Made by a program: the position numbers and the translations under genes
Notes under the pieces: generated by a model
Told to the model about the DNA's origin: nothing
What the model saw: only the letters and a program-made list of their open reading frames with translations
Databases searched by the model: none
Assembly (NCBI RefSeq): GCF_010435965.1
Contig: NZ_JAAGAA010000003.1
Coordinates: 1 to 64,000 of the forward strand
DNA length: 64,000 nucleotides
Reading direction: 5' to 3'
Source of the DNA: Crenobacter caeni
Lineage (GTDB): Bacteria > Pseudomonadota > Gammaproteobacteria > Burkholderiales > Chromobacteriaceae
Shown here: piece after piece, positions 6,813-15,027 of the stretch
How positions within the stretch are numbered: position 1 is the first letter of the stretch
Layout of the letters: the number at the start of each line of letters is the position of its first letter

Positions 6813-8249
6813 ATGAAACCGCATCCCCGCAACGCACGCATCAAGGGCGACCCCTTCATCCCCAGCCGCTTCATCTTTGGCGACGCGGTGGACGACAAGG
6901 GGCTCGAGCCCTGCGAGTACATCGTGCATACCGAGGAGCCGGCGTTCATCTGTCGCCTGGTCGGCCACGACGACACGCCGTTTGCCGGCCGCGACAACGA
7001 GGCGTACGCGAGTGCGGTGCTGTTCGACGACGAGGAGAACATCACCGTCTACGTGTGCAACAAGGGCTTCCGCCTGTTCGACTTCAACTTCTGGGACGAG
7101 CCGCCGACTGCCGCGCAACTGCAGCGCATCTGCGACGAGGCGATCACCGTATACGACCGCCTGAACCAGGCGTACCAGGAGCGCGACACCAACCCGCCGG
7201 CGCGCGAGATGCGCGTGGTGCCGACCGAGCCCCTGCCGCCGGCCGAGCGCCAGGCGGCGATCCAGGACCTGATGGCGAAGGCGCGCGAGGCGGCGGCGCA
7301 GCCGATGGCGCGCGTGCAGCTGGCCGCCAGCGTGCAGCTCGCGCTGCAAGGCGGCGACCAGGCGGTGTTCACCGAGGCGCAGCTCGGGCTGCAGGGCGAG
7401 GCCGCCGCGCGTGCGCAGCTGGTCGACACCGCGCGCAAGCTGATCGCCAACCCCGAGGTGATCCGCAAGGACGGCAGCTTCGCGTCGTTCGAGCTGTGGG
7501 CGATGCCGATCGCGTTCTCGCGTGCTAAGGGCGGCGTGTGGTGGCACTTCCCGCTGATGGAGCGGGTCGAGGTCGCGCTGGCCGACGCGCTCGAGGTGCC
7601 GGAGAAGGCGATCCTGTGGATGTCGCCGACGCTGTTCACCCTCGACATGCTCAACGAGCGCGCCTGCCAGAGCCTGATCCACCTCGCGCCCATCATGGAC
7701 GCCGGCTGCGACATCGCGCCGGAAGACCCGGAGGCCGCGCGCGCGACCTTCGAGGCGGCCAACCAGACGGGCGACGCGCAGCTGGTGATCGCGTGGATCC
7801 CGTTCATCGTCGAGCGCGGCGTGCTCGATGCGCAAGCGGTGCGCCAGAAGGCGCGCAAGGCGCTGGACGCGACCATGCCGCTGGTGCAGCAGGCGATCAG
7901 CAACGAGATGGAGTACGGCGAGGCCGAGCTGTTCGCGCCCTTGCCGATCTGGGAGGCGCTGGAGGCCGGCGTGCGCGCGTGGAACCGCAAGCGGCTGGGG
8001 CTGACCGTCGCCGTCGCCGCGGCGGGGCTTGCGCACCTGCGCGACCTCGAGGCCGTCGCCGAGTACCAGCCCGAACTGCAAGGCTACGAGATCGCGCTCA
8101 AGGCGCGTGGCGGCGAGGCGATCGCGCGCACGCCGTGGCTGGTGGTGCCAGACGTCGCGTCCGACCGCCAGGCGTGCTGGCAGGACCTCGCCGAGTGCAT
8201 GCAGGAGGCGGGCATCGCGCTGACCGAGCAGCAGACGCGCTGGCATTGA
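6813..8249 (+). CDS. Conserved-looking hypothetical protein (478 residues)
   Basis: I do not recognise this protein with certainty. It could belong to a betaproteobacterial uncharacterised family such as DUF2863, which I could not check. It has no signal peptide or membrane span. The N-terminal 130 residues are rich in acidic and aromatic residues (FRLFDFNFWDEPP). A central alanine/glutamine-rich helical part follows (about 130-210). The C-terminal half has hydrophobic strands and helices such as LVIAWIPFIVERGVL. The ATG at 6813 precedes MKPHPRNARIKGDPFIPSRF; an in-frame ATG at 6770 is less likely because it overlaps a TACAAT -10-like motif at 6765-6770. It appears to be transcribed alone. 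Confidence 0.6.
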   Translation: MKPHPRNARIKGDPFIPSRFIFGDAVDDKGLEPCEYIVHTEEPAFICRLVGHDDTPFAGRDNEAYASAVLFDDEENITVYVCNKGFRLFDFNFWDEPPTAAQLQRICDEAITVYDRLNQAYQERDTNPPAREMRVVPTEPLPPAERQAAIQDLMAKAREAAAQPMARVQLAASVQLALQGGDQAVFTEAQLGLQGEAAARAQLVDTARKLIANPEVIRKDGSFASFELWAMPIAFSRAKGGVWWHFPLMERVEVALADALEVPEKAILWMSPTLFTLDMLNERACQSLIHLAPIMDAGCDIAPEDPEAARATFEAANQTGDAQLVIAWIPFIVERGVLDAQAVRQKARKALDATMPLVQQAISNEMEYGEAELFAPLPIWEALEAGVRAWNRKRLGLTVAVAAAGLAHLRDLEAVAEYQPELQGYEIALKARGGEAIARTPWLVVPDVASDRQACWQDLAECMQEAGIALTEQQTRWH

Positions 8250-8260
8250 GCCTGCTGCTG

Positions 8261-8303
8261 GGCAATTCTATTAATTTGGTATATTTTCTCCGGCAATTCT
8301 ATT
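8261..8303. repeat. 12-bp direct repeat upstream of the diguanylate cyclase
   Basis: GGCAATTCTATT occurs exactly at 8261-8272 and again at 8292-8303, 31 bases apart (about three helical turns). The repeats flank an AT-rich stretch with TATATT at 8280-8285 that could be a -10 element. This AT-rich patch stands out from the high-GC surroundings. It looks like a tandem activator or repressor site for the gene starting at 8320. Confidence 0.55.
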
Positions 8304-8319
8304 TGTAGAGGATTGCCAG

Positions 8320-10635
8320 GTGCGCGTCCTGCGGCTTGTCGACACGCGCTCGCTCAAGTTCAGGGCGGCGCTCTTTTGCGCGGTATTCGGCTGGCTGCTC
8401 AGCGCCGTGCTGATCGGCGCCTATTATCTTGAGTCGCGCGGCGCGCTCGAAGCCATGCAGCGCGCGCAGGTCGCGGCGCTGGTCGAGCGCACGGCGACCG
8501 ACTTCGACGACCGCCTGCGCCAGCGCCTGCGGCTGGTTTCCGAGGGGGCGGCGCAGCTGACGGTGGACGCGGAGCAACTGCCGCGCGAAGCGGCATCGCT
8601 GGTCACGCGCTTCAGCCATTTCAAGGGGCCGTTTTCGGCGGCCATCCTCTACGACCGCCATGGCAACATCATCGCCGACTACCCGAGCCAGCCCGGCCGG
8701 GTCGGCGTCAGCGTCGCCGAGCGCGACTACTTCCGGCTGACCCGCGACACGCTCAGGCCGCAGATCTCCGATCCTTTCCTCGCCAAGACCGGGCGGCGCC
8801 TCTTGGTCGTCACCGCGCCCATCCTCGGGCCGGACGGCGAGTTCGCCGGCATGCTCGCGGGCTCGCTCGAGCTGTTTTCGCAGGAAATGTTCGGCGAACT
8901 GGCCGGGATCCGCATCGGCGAGCAGGGCTATATCGTGCTGCTGTCGAAGCAGAGCGGACGCTTCATCTACCATCCGGCGCCGACGCTGATCGACCGTTCG
9001 TTCCAGCTTGCCGGCGAGTTGCCGTCGCTCGCGCGCGCCCTCGCCGGGGGCGTGGCCAGCGTCGGCCGCGAGGGCCTGCCCGACGGCGGCGAGGGCATCA
9101 CTGCCTACCGCCCGCTGCAGGCCGCTGGCTGGGTGCTCGGCGGCGCCTTGCCGGCCAGCGAAGCGGACGCGCCGCTGCTCGCGCTCACGCGAACCCTGCT
9201 GGGGCTGGGGCTGGTCTGGCTCTTGCTGGTGCCGCCCTTGGCGTGGTGGCTGATGCGCCGCCTGTTGCGCCCGCTGGACGCGATCGAGGCGCAGCTTGAG
9301 CGTGCGCAGGCGGGCGACGGCCATGTGCCGCTGGCCGAGGACGGCGTACGCGAACTGGCCCACCTGGCCCGCGCATACAACCGTGCGCTGGCGGCGCGCG
9401 AGGCGAGCGAAGCTGACGCGGCCGAGCGCGAGGCGTTCTTCAGGGCGCTCAACGAAGCTTCGCCGCTGGGCGTGCTGGTGTGCAGCCGTTCGGGGGCACC
9501 GCGCTATATGAACCAGATGGCGCACACCCTGCTTGGCGCAACTGACGGGCGCTGGCTGCACAACGCGCACGGCGACGATTGCGCACGCATCCTGCGCGCG
9601 CTCGCCGACGCGGGCGAAAGTGCCGGCGTCACCCAGTTGCGCGCGCGTTTTCGCACCCCGGGCGGCGAGCGGCTGCTCGAGGCGAGCGTCGTCGCGCTGG
9701 ACGCCGCGTGCTGTCTGGTCGTGCTACTCGACATCACCCGGCAGGACGCAGAATTCCAGGCATTGCAGGGCGAGCGCGAGCGGCAGGCGGCGATCCTCGA
9801 ATCGATCGCCGACGCGGTGGTGCTGACCAATCACCGCGACGAGGTCGAATACCTGAACGCGCCGGCCCAGCGCATGCTCGGCGTGCGCGGCGCCGGCGCG
9901 CTCGGGCGGCGGCTGGGGGCCGTGGTCGGCCTGCTCGCGCCGGAGAGCGGTTTGCCGATCGGCGCCCGCGTGCTCGAGGCCGAGGGGCGCAAGACGCTGG
10001 AGCTGGACCTGGAGACGGCGAGCGGCAGCCGGCGCGCGGTGACGCTGACGCTGTCGTCGGTATGCGCGCAAGGGGCGATGCAGGGTTACCGCGTCTACGT
10101 GCTGCACGACGACACCGAGCGGCGCGCACGCGAGGCCAGCCACCGCTACCAGGCGCTGCACGATCCGCTGACCGGGCTTTTCAACCGCCGGGGGCTGGAG
10201 GCAGCGCTGCACCAGGCGCTGCAGGCCGGCACTGTCCGTGCCGCGCTGGCGGTGCTCGACCTGGACGGCTTCAAGGCGGTCAACGACCGGGGCGGACACG
10301 CGGCGGGCGACCTGATGTTGCAGCAGGTGGGCCAGTTGCTGGCGCAGCGGGTGCGCGAGGGCGACACCGTCGCCCGGCTGGGCGGGGACGAGTTTGCCCT
10401 GCTGTTGCCCGGCTGCCCGCCGGACGCCGCGCAGCAGCTGCTCGAGCGGATCGGCACGGAAATTACCCGCCTGCGGGTGGCTGCAGCCGACGGCTCGGCG
10501 CTCGGCCTGAGCGCGAGTGCCGGGGTGACCGCGCTGTCGGCGGACGACGACGCGGCCACGGCCCTCGCGCGGGCCGACGCGGCGTGCTACCGCGCCAAGC
10601 ACGCCGGCCGCGACCGCGTCGAACTGGCGGTCTGA
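8320..10635 (+). CDS. Membrane sensor diguanylate cyclase (Cache-like, HAMP-like, PAS, GGDEF)
   Basis: The 771-residue protein should make cyclic di-GMP in response to a periplasmic signal. A first membrane span is at about residues 15-37. An extracytoplasmic sensor resembling a double-Cache domain follows, with typical AILYDRHGNIIADYP and SVAERDYFRL segments. A second span lies at about 288-312 and a HAMP-like linker after it. Two PAS-like regions follow, then a complete GGDEF motif at 688-692. The product-inhibition site RxxD (REGD, 679-682) is five residues upstream, so feedback control is expected. There is no EAL domain. The GTG start has GAGGA seven bases upstream. Confidence 0.9.
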   Translation: MRVLRLVDTRSLKFRAALFCAVFGWLLSAVLIGAYYLESRGALEAMQRAQVAALVERTATDFDDRLRQRLRLVSEGAAQLTVDAEQLPREAASLVTRFSHFKGPFSAAILYDRHGNIIADYPSQPGRVGVSVAERDYFRLTRDTLRPQISDPFLAKTGRRLLVVTAPILGPDGEFAGMLAGSLELFSQEMFGELAGIRIGEQGYIVLLSKQSGRFIYHPAPTLIDRSFQLAGELPSLARALAGGVASVGREGLPDGGEGITAYRPLQAAGWVLGGALPASEADAPLLALTRTLLGLGLVWLLLVPPLAWWLMRRLLRPLDAIEAQLERAQAGDGHVPLAEDGVRELAHLARAYNRALAAREASEADAAEREAFFRALNEASPLGVLVCSRSGAPRYMNQMAHTLLGATDGRWLHNAHGDDCARILRALADAGESAGVTQLRARFRTPGGERLLEASVVALDAACCLVVLLDITRQDAEFQALQGERERQAAILESIADAVVLTNHRDEVEYLNAPAQRMLGVRGAGALGRRLGAVVGLLAPESGLPIGARVLEAEGRKTLELDLETASGSRRAVTLTLSSVCAQGAMQGYRVYVLHDDTERRAREASHRYQALHDPLTGLFNRRGLEAALHQALQAGTVRAALAVLDLDGFKAVNDRGGHAAGDLMLQQVGQLLAQRVREGDTVARLGGDEFALLLPGCPPDAAQQLLERIGTEITRLRVAAADGSALGLSASAGVTALSADDDAATALARADAACYRAKHAGRDRVELAV

Positions 10636-10636
10636 C

Positions 10637-11929
10637 TCAGACGCCGACCTTGTCGCGCACGCCGTACCACCACGCGCCCAGCGTCAGCATCGGCACGCGC
10701 AGCAAGCGCCCGCCCGGGAACGGGTAGTGCGGCAGCGCGGCGAACGCGTCGAAGCGCTCGTTCTGGCCGCGGATCGCCTCGGACAGCAGGCGGCCGGCCA
10801 GGTGGGTGTAGGTGACGCCGTGGCCCGAGCAGCCCTGCGAGTAGTAGACGTTGCGGCCGATGCGGCCGGCCTGCGGCAGGCGGCTGAGCGTCAGCGAGAA
10901 GTTGCCGGTCCAGGTGTAGTCGATCTTGACGCCCGCAAGCTGCGGGAAGGTCTTCTCCAGCTTGGGGCGGATCAGCGACTCGATTTCGCCCGGGTCGCGC
11001 GCGCCGTACACGGTGCCGCCGCCGTACAGCAGGCGGTTATCGGCGGTCAGCCGGTAGTAGTCGAGCAGAAAGTTGCAGTCCTCGACGCAGTTGTCGCCCG
11101 GCAGCAGGCTGCGCGCGAGCGCCGGGTCCAGCGGCGCGGTGGTGACCACCTGCGTGCCGCAGGGCAGCGTCTTCTCGGCGAGCCTGGGGATCAGGTTGCC
11201 CAGATAGGCGTTGCCGGCGACGACCGCGAAGTCGGCCTCGACTTCACCGTGGGCGGTACGCACGCGCACCTTCTCGCCCTCGACGAGGGCGGTGACCGGG
11301 CTCGTTTCGCAGATCACGCCGCCTAGCGACTCGAATGCGGCCGCCTCGCCCAGTACCAGGTTCAAGGGGTGCAGGTGGCCACCCCAGGTATCGAGCAGCG
11401 CGCCGCAGTACGCGTCGCTGTCGACGATGCCGCGCATGCCGGCCTTGTCGACCATGCGGATGCCGGTGTGGCCGTAACGCTCCCACAGCGCCTTCTTGGC
11501 AGAGAGTTCGTCCAGCTGCTTCTGGGTGAACGCGGCGAACACGTTGCCGTCTTTCAGGTCGCACTGGATGCCGTAGCGCGCGATGCGCTCGCGGATGATG
11601 CGACCGCCCTCGAAGGCCATCGCCCCCAGCCGTGCGGCGGCTTCCTTGCCGTGGCGCGCCTCGATCACGTCGATGTCGCGGCTGTAGCTGTTGACGATCT
11701 GCCCGCCGTTGCGCCCCGACGCGCCCCAGCCGACCCGCGCGGCTTCAAGCACGACCACCTTGTAGCCGGCTTCGGCTAGGTGCAGCGCGGTCGAGATACC
11801 GGTAAACCCTGCGCCGATCACGCATACGTCGGCACGGACCTTGCCCGCGAGGGCAGGGCGCTCGGGGCTCGGGTTGGCGCTGGCGGCGTAGTAGGACGGC
11901 GCGTGGCGGCTGAAATCTTCCTTGTGCAT
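10637..11929 (-). CDS. puuB: FAD-dependent amine oxidase, gamma-glutamylputrescine oxidase-like
   Basis: This 430-residue DAO-family flavoprotein is close to the length of E. coli PuuB (426). The dinucleotide-binding motif CVIGAGFTGISTALHLAE is near residues 35-52, and the FAD-contacting GWGASGRNGGQIV follows at about 66-78. The C-terminal QGCSGHGVTYTHLAGRL closes the flavin site. PuuB-type enzymes oxidise gamma-glutamylputrescine to the aldehyde with H2O2 release. The ATG at 11929 has AGGGAA upstream; a longer in-frame start exists but adds a non-family N-terminus. It lies downstream of gabT and gabD on the same strand, consistent with putrescine-to-GABA catabolism. No puuA or puuC is visible here. 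Confidence 0.78.
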   Translation of the reverse strand: MHKEDFSRHAPSYYAASANPSPERPALAGKVRADVCVIGAGFTGISTALHLAEAGYKVVVLEAARVGWGASGRNGGQIVNSYSRDIDVIEARHGKEAAARLGAMAFEGGRIIRERIARYGIQCDLKDGNVFAAFTQKQLDELSAKKALWERYGHTGIRMVDKAGMRGIVDSDAYCGALLDTWGGHLHPLNLVLGEAAAFESLGGVICETSPVTALVEGEKVRVRTAHGEVEADFAVVAGNAYLGNLIPRLAEKTLPCGTQVVTTAPLDPALARSLLPGDNCVEDCNFLLDYYRLTADNRLLYGGGTVYGARDPGEIESLIRPKLEKTFPQLAGVKIDYTWTGNFSLTLSRLPQAGRIGRNVYYSQGCSGHGVTYTHLAGRLLSEAIRGQNERFDAFAALPHYPFPGGRLLRVPMLTLGAWWYGVRDKVGV

Positions 11930-11960
11930 GGCTGTTCCCTTGCTTGTTGTTATGGTGTGC

Positions 11961-11984
11961 AAAGGGCCGCCCGCAGGCGGCCCC
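11961..11984 (-). terminator. Possible terminator or attenuating hairpin after gabD
   Basis: GGGCCGCC and GGCGGCCC form an 8-bp GC stem with a CGCA loop in the gap between the dehydrogenase and oxidase genes. On the minus strand it is followed only by CTTTGC, so termination may be partial and the oxidase may still be read from the upstream operon. Confidence 0.45.
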
Positions 11985-12006
11985 TCGCTTGCGCCCGGGC
12001 GGGCGT

Positions 12007-13467
12007 TTAGCGGTCGACGCCGCCGATCAGCACGTACTTGATCTCGAGGTAGTCCTCGATGCCGTACTTGGAACCTTCGCGGCCGAGGCCGGACTGCTTG
12101 ATGCCGCCGAAGGGCGCCATCTCATTGGACAGGATGCCGGTGTTGGCGGCGACCATGCCGTACTCCAGCCCTTCGCTGACGCGGAAGATGCGGCCGATGT
12201 CTCGCGCGTAGAAGTACGAGGCGAGGCCGAATTCGGTGTCGTTGGCCATCGAGAGCGCCTCTTCTTCGCTCTTGAAGCGGAACACCGGCGCCAGCGGGCC
12301 GAAGGTCTCCTCGCGGGCGACCTTCATCGCCGGGGTGACGTCGCGGATGATGGTCGGCTCGAAGAAGGAGCCGCCCAGCGCGTGGCGATGGCCACCGCTC
12401 ACCAGCGTGCCGCCTTTGGCCAGCGCGTCGGCGATGTGTTCTTCGACCTTGGCGACCGCCTTGGCGTCGATCATCGGGCCCTGGTTGACGCCGTCGTCCA
12501 TGCCGTTGCCGACCTTGAGTTTGGCGACCGCGGCGGCGAACTTCTCGACGAAGGCGTCGTACACGCCGTCCTGCACCAGGATGCGGTTCGCGCACACGCA
12601 GGTCTGGCCGGCGTTGCGGTACTTGGAGATCATCGCCCCTTCGACCGCCGCGTCGAGGTCGGCGTCGTCGAACACGATAAACGGCGCGTTGCCGCCCAGC
12701 TCCATCGACACCTTCTTGATGGTCGCCGCGCACTGCGCGGTCAGCAGGCGGCCGACCTCGGTCGAGCCGGTGAAGCTGAACTTCTTGACGGTGTCCGAGC
12801 CGGTGAGCACACCGCCGATTTCGGTCGAGCCGCCGGTGATCACCGAGAACACGCCGGCGGGCACGCCGGCGCGCTCGGCGAGCACGGCGATCGCCAGCGC
12901 CGAGAACGGCGTCTGCGAGGCCGGGCGCACCACCATCGGGCAACCGGCGGCCAGCGCCGGCGCGGCCTTGCGGGTGATCATCGCGTTCGGGAAGTTCCAC
13001 GGCGTGATCGCGGCGGTGACGCCGATCGGCTCGCGATTGACCAGGATGCGGCGATCTAGGCCGGGGCCGGGGATGGTGTCGCCGTAGACGCGCTTGGCTT
13101 CCTCGCCGTACCACTCGATGTAGGACGCGCCGTAGGCGATCTCGCCGCGCGCTTCCGCCAGCGGCTTGCCCTGTTCGGCCGTCAGGATGACGGCGAGGTC
13201 TTCCTGGTTGGCCATCATCAGGTCGAACCAGCGGCGCAGCACCTGCGCGCGTTCCTTGGCGGTCTTCTTCTTCCACAGCTTGAACGCGTCGGCCGCCGCG
13301 GCGACGGCGCGTTCGGCCTCGGCACGGCCCATCTTCGGCACGGTGCCGATCAGCTCGCCGGTGGCCGGGTTGTGTACCGGGATCGTCTCGCCGTTGTCGG
13401 CGTCGACCCACTGGCCGGCCAGATAGCACTGCTCGCGAAGCAGGGTCGGGTCTTTCAGTTGCAACAT
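12007..13467 (-). CDS. gabD: NADP-dependent succinate/glutarate semialdehyde dehydrogenase
   Basis: This 486-residue aldehyde dehydrogenase matches GabD/DavD in length and motifs. It has the cofactor segment ITPWNFPNAMITRKAAPALA, the general-base glutamate in MELGGNAPFIVF and the catalytic cysteine in NAGQTCVCANR. It oxidises succinate semialdehyde to succinate, or glutarate semialdehyde to glutarate; the two activities cannot be separated from sequence alone. The gene starts 25 bases after the aminotransferase stop, so the two form an operon. Glutarate use is attractive because glutaryl-CoA dehydrogenase and a CoA-transferase lie about 9 kb away. Confidence 0.88.
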   Translation of the reverse strand: MLQLKDPTLLREQCYLAGQWVDADNGETIPVHNPATGELIGTVPKMGRAEAERAVAAAADAFKLWKKKTAKERAQVLRRWFDLMMANQEDLAVILTAEQGKPLAEARGEIAYGASYIEWYGEEAKRVYGDTIPGPGLDRRILVNREPIGVTAAITPWNFPNAMITRKAAPALAAGCPMVVRPASQTPFSALAIAVLAERAGVPAGVFSVITGGSTEIGGVLTGSDTVKKFSFTGSTEVGRLLTAQCAATIKKVSMELGGNAPFIVFDDADLDAAVEGAMISKYRNAGQTCVCANRILVQDGVYDAFVEKFAAAVAKLKVGNGMDDGVNQGPMIDAKAVAKVEEHIADALAKGGTLVSGGHRHALGGSFFEPTIIRDVTPAMKVAREETFGPLAPVFRFKSEEEALSMANDTEFGLASYFYARDIGRIFRVSEGLEYGMVAANTGILSNEMAPFGGIKQSGLGREGSKYGIEDYLEIKYVLIGGVDR

Positions 13468-13492
13468 GTCGGGCTTCCTTGTCGGCGTGGGC

Positions 13493-14761
13493 TCAGGCGA
13501 GCAGGGCGGCTTCCAGCTTGGACAGCGCCTCGGCGAAGATTTCGTCTTCGATGGTCAGCGGGAACAGGAAACGCACCACGTTGTAGTTGACGCCGCAGGT
13601 GAGCAGGATCAGCCCGTTAGCCAAGGCGTGCGCCTGCACCTTCTTGGCAAAGTCGGCGTCCGGGCCGCTGCCGTCGGCCTTGTTGAACTCGACGGCGACC
13701 ATCGCGCCGGGGCCGCGCACGTCGGCGATCTGCGGCACGACCTTCTTCATGGCGGTGAGTTTTTCCTTGAGCGCCGCGCCCAGGCGCTCGGCGCGCTCGA
13801 GCAGCTTCTCTTCCTCGATCGCGTCGATCACCGCGTCGGCGGCGGCCAGCGCGAGCGGGCTGCCGGCGTAGGTGCCGCCCAGGCCGCCCGGCGCCGGCGC
13901 GTCCATCACGTCGGCACGGCCGACCACCGCGGAGAGCGGGAAGCCGCCGGCCAGCGACTTGGCGGTGGTGATCAGGTCGGGGGCGACGCCGTAGTGTTCG
14001 CTGGCGAAGAACTTGCCGGTACGCGCGAAGCCGGCCTGCACCTCGTCGGCGATCATCAGGATGCCGTGGGCGTCGCACAGCTTGCGGATCGCGGCGACCC
14101 ACTCGGCTGGCGCGGTGTAGAAGCCGCCTTCACCCTGTACCGGCTCGTAAATGATCGCGGCGACGCGGGAGGGCTCGATGTCGCACTTGAACAGCTTCTC
14201 GATGCTGGCGATCGAATCCTCGATGGACACGCCGTACAGCGCGTTCGGGAAGACCGCGTGGAAAACCTCGGCCGGGAACGGGCCGAAGCCGATCTTGTAC
14301 GGCGCGACCTTGCCGGTCAGCGCCATGCCCATCATGGTGCGGCCGTGGAAGCCGCCGCCGAAGGCGATCACGCCCGAGCGGCCGGTCGCCGCGCGCGCGA
14401 TCTTGATCGCGTTCTCGACGGCTTCGGCGCCGGTGGTGAAGAAGGCGGTCTTCTTGGCGAAGTCGCCCGGCGCGCGCGTGTTGATCTTCTCGGCGACGCG
14501 GATATAGCTCTCGTACGGCACCACCTGGTAGCAGGTGTGGCTGAACTTGTTCAGTTGCTCGGCGACCGCGCGCTGCACCTTGTCGTGCAGGTGGCCGGTA
14601 TTGAGCACGCCGATGCCGCCGGCAAAGTCGATGTAGCGGCGGCCCTCGCTGTCCCACAGCTCGGCATTCTTCGCGCGCTCGGCGAAGAAGTTGCACATCA
14701 CGCCCACGCCGCGCGGGGTGGCCTGGGCCTTGCGTTCGAGAAGGTCTTTGCTGTCGGTCAT
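13493..14761 (-). CDS. gabT: 4-aminobutyrate (or 5-aminovalerate) aminotransferase
   Basis: This 422-residue class-III, PLP-dependent aminotransferase has the expected length. IADEVQAGFARTGKFFA carries the aspartate that contacts the pyridine nitrogen, and the Schiff-base lysine lies in TTAKSLAGGFPLSAV. The N-terminal RGVGVMCNFFAERAKNAELWD is also typical. It converts GABA plus 2-oxoglutarate to succinate semialdehyde and glutamate, or 5-aminovalerate to glutarate semialdehyde. It is the first gene of the leftward unit gabT-gabD and probably the oxidase. The upstream gap carries an inverted-repeat cluster that may be an operator. Confidence 0.9.
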   Translation of the reverse strand: MTDSKDLLERKAQATPRGVGVMCNFFAERAKNAELWDSEGRRYIDFAGGIGVLNTGHLHDKVQRAVAEQLNKFSHTCYQVVPYESYIRVAEKINTRAPGDFAKKTAFFTTGAEAVENAIKIARAATGRSGVIAFGGGFHGRTMMGMALTGKVAPYKIGFGPFPAEVFHAVFPNALYGVSIEDSIASIEKLFKCDIEPSRVAAIIYEPVQGEGGFYTAPAEWVAAIRKLCDAHGILMIADEVQAGFARTGKFFASEHYGVAPDLITTAKSLAGGFPLSAVVGRADVMDAPAPGGLGGTYAGSPLALAAADAVIDAIEEEKLLERAERLGAALKEKLTAMKKVVPQIADVRGPGAMVAVEFNKADGSGPDADFAKKVQAHALANGLILLTCGVNYNVVRFLFPLTIEDEIFAEALSKLEAALLA

Positions 14762-14797
14762 GGTTTGCCTCGTCTTCGTTGTTCTGTCGCTGTGAGC

Positions 14798-14819
14798 GTC
14801 CGGATTGTCGGACAGTCCG
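14798..14819. promoter_or_regulatory. Inverted-repeat cluster upstream of gabT
   Basis: The half-site GTCCG/CGGAC occurs three times in 22 bases: GTCCG (14798), CGGAC (about 14809) and GTCCG (about 14815). This forms the palindrome CGGAC-A-GTCCG and a second inverted pair. It starts 37 bases upstream of the gabT ATG and could be an operator. No regulator gene is adjacent. Confidence 0.4.
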
Positions 14820-14997
14820 CCGGATCATTCTAATCGGCTGTTTAGCGACTTGCTACAGGCATATCGATAAATTAAACACCCCGCGCGAGGGTGTTGGCGA
14901 AATGGCGACAGAACGGCGAGGGGACAGTGATGTACCGGTGACAACGGCAGCCGGCAAGGGCGTCAGGAGGGCAGGGGCCTGCCCCGGGATGCAGCAA

Positions 14998-15020
14998 GGC
15001 GGCGCCCAGCAGGCGCCGCC
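14998..15020 (-). terminator. Hairpin downstream of the TolC-type gene
   Basis: GGCGGCGCC and GGCGCCGCC form a perfect 9-bp stem with a 5-nt loop just beyond the tolC-type stop. On the minus strand only TTGCTG follows, so the U run is weak. The rest of 14762-14997 holds the gabT promoter region and a small AACACCC/GGGTGTT hairpin at about 14875-14895. Confidence 0.45.
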
Positions 15021-15027
15021 CCGTGAC

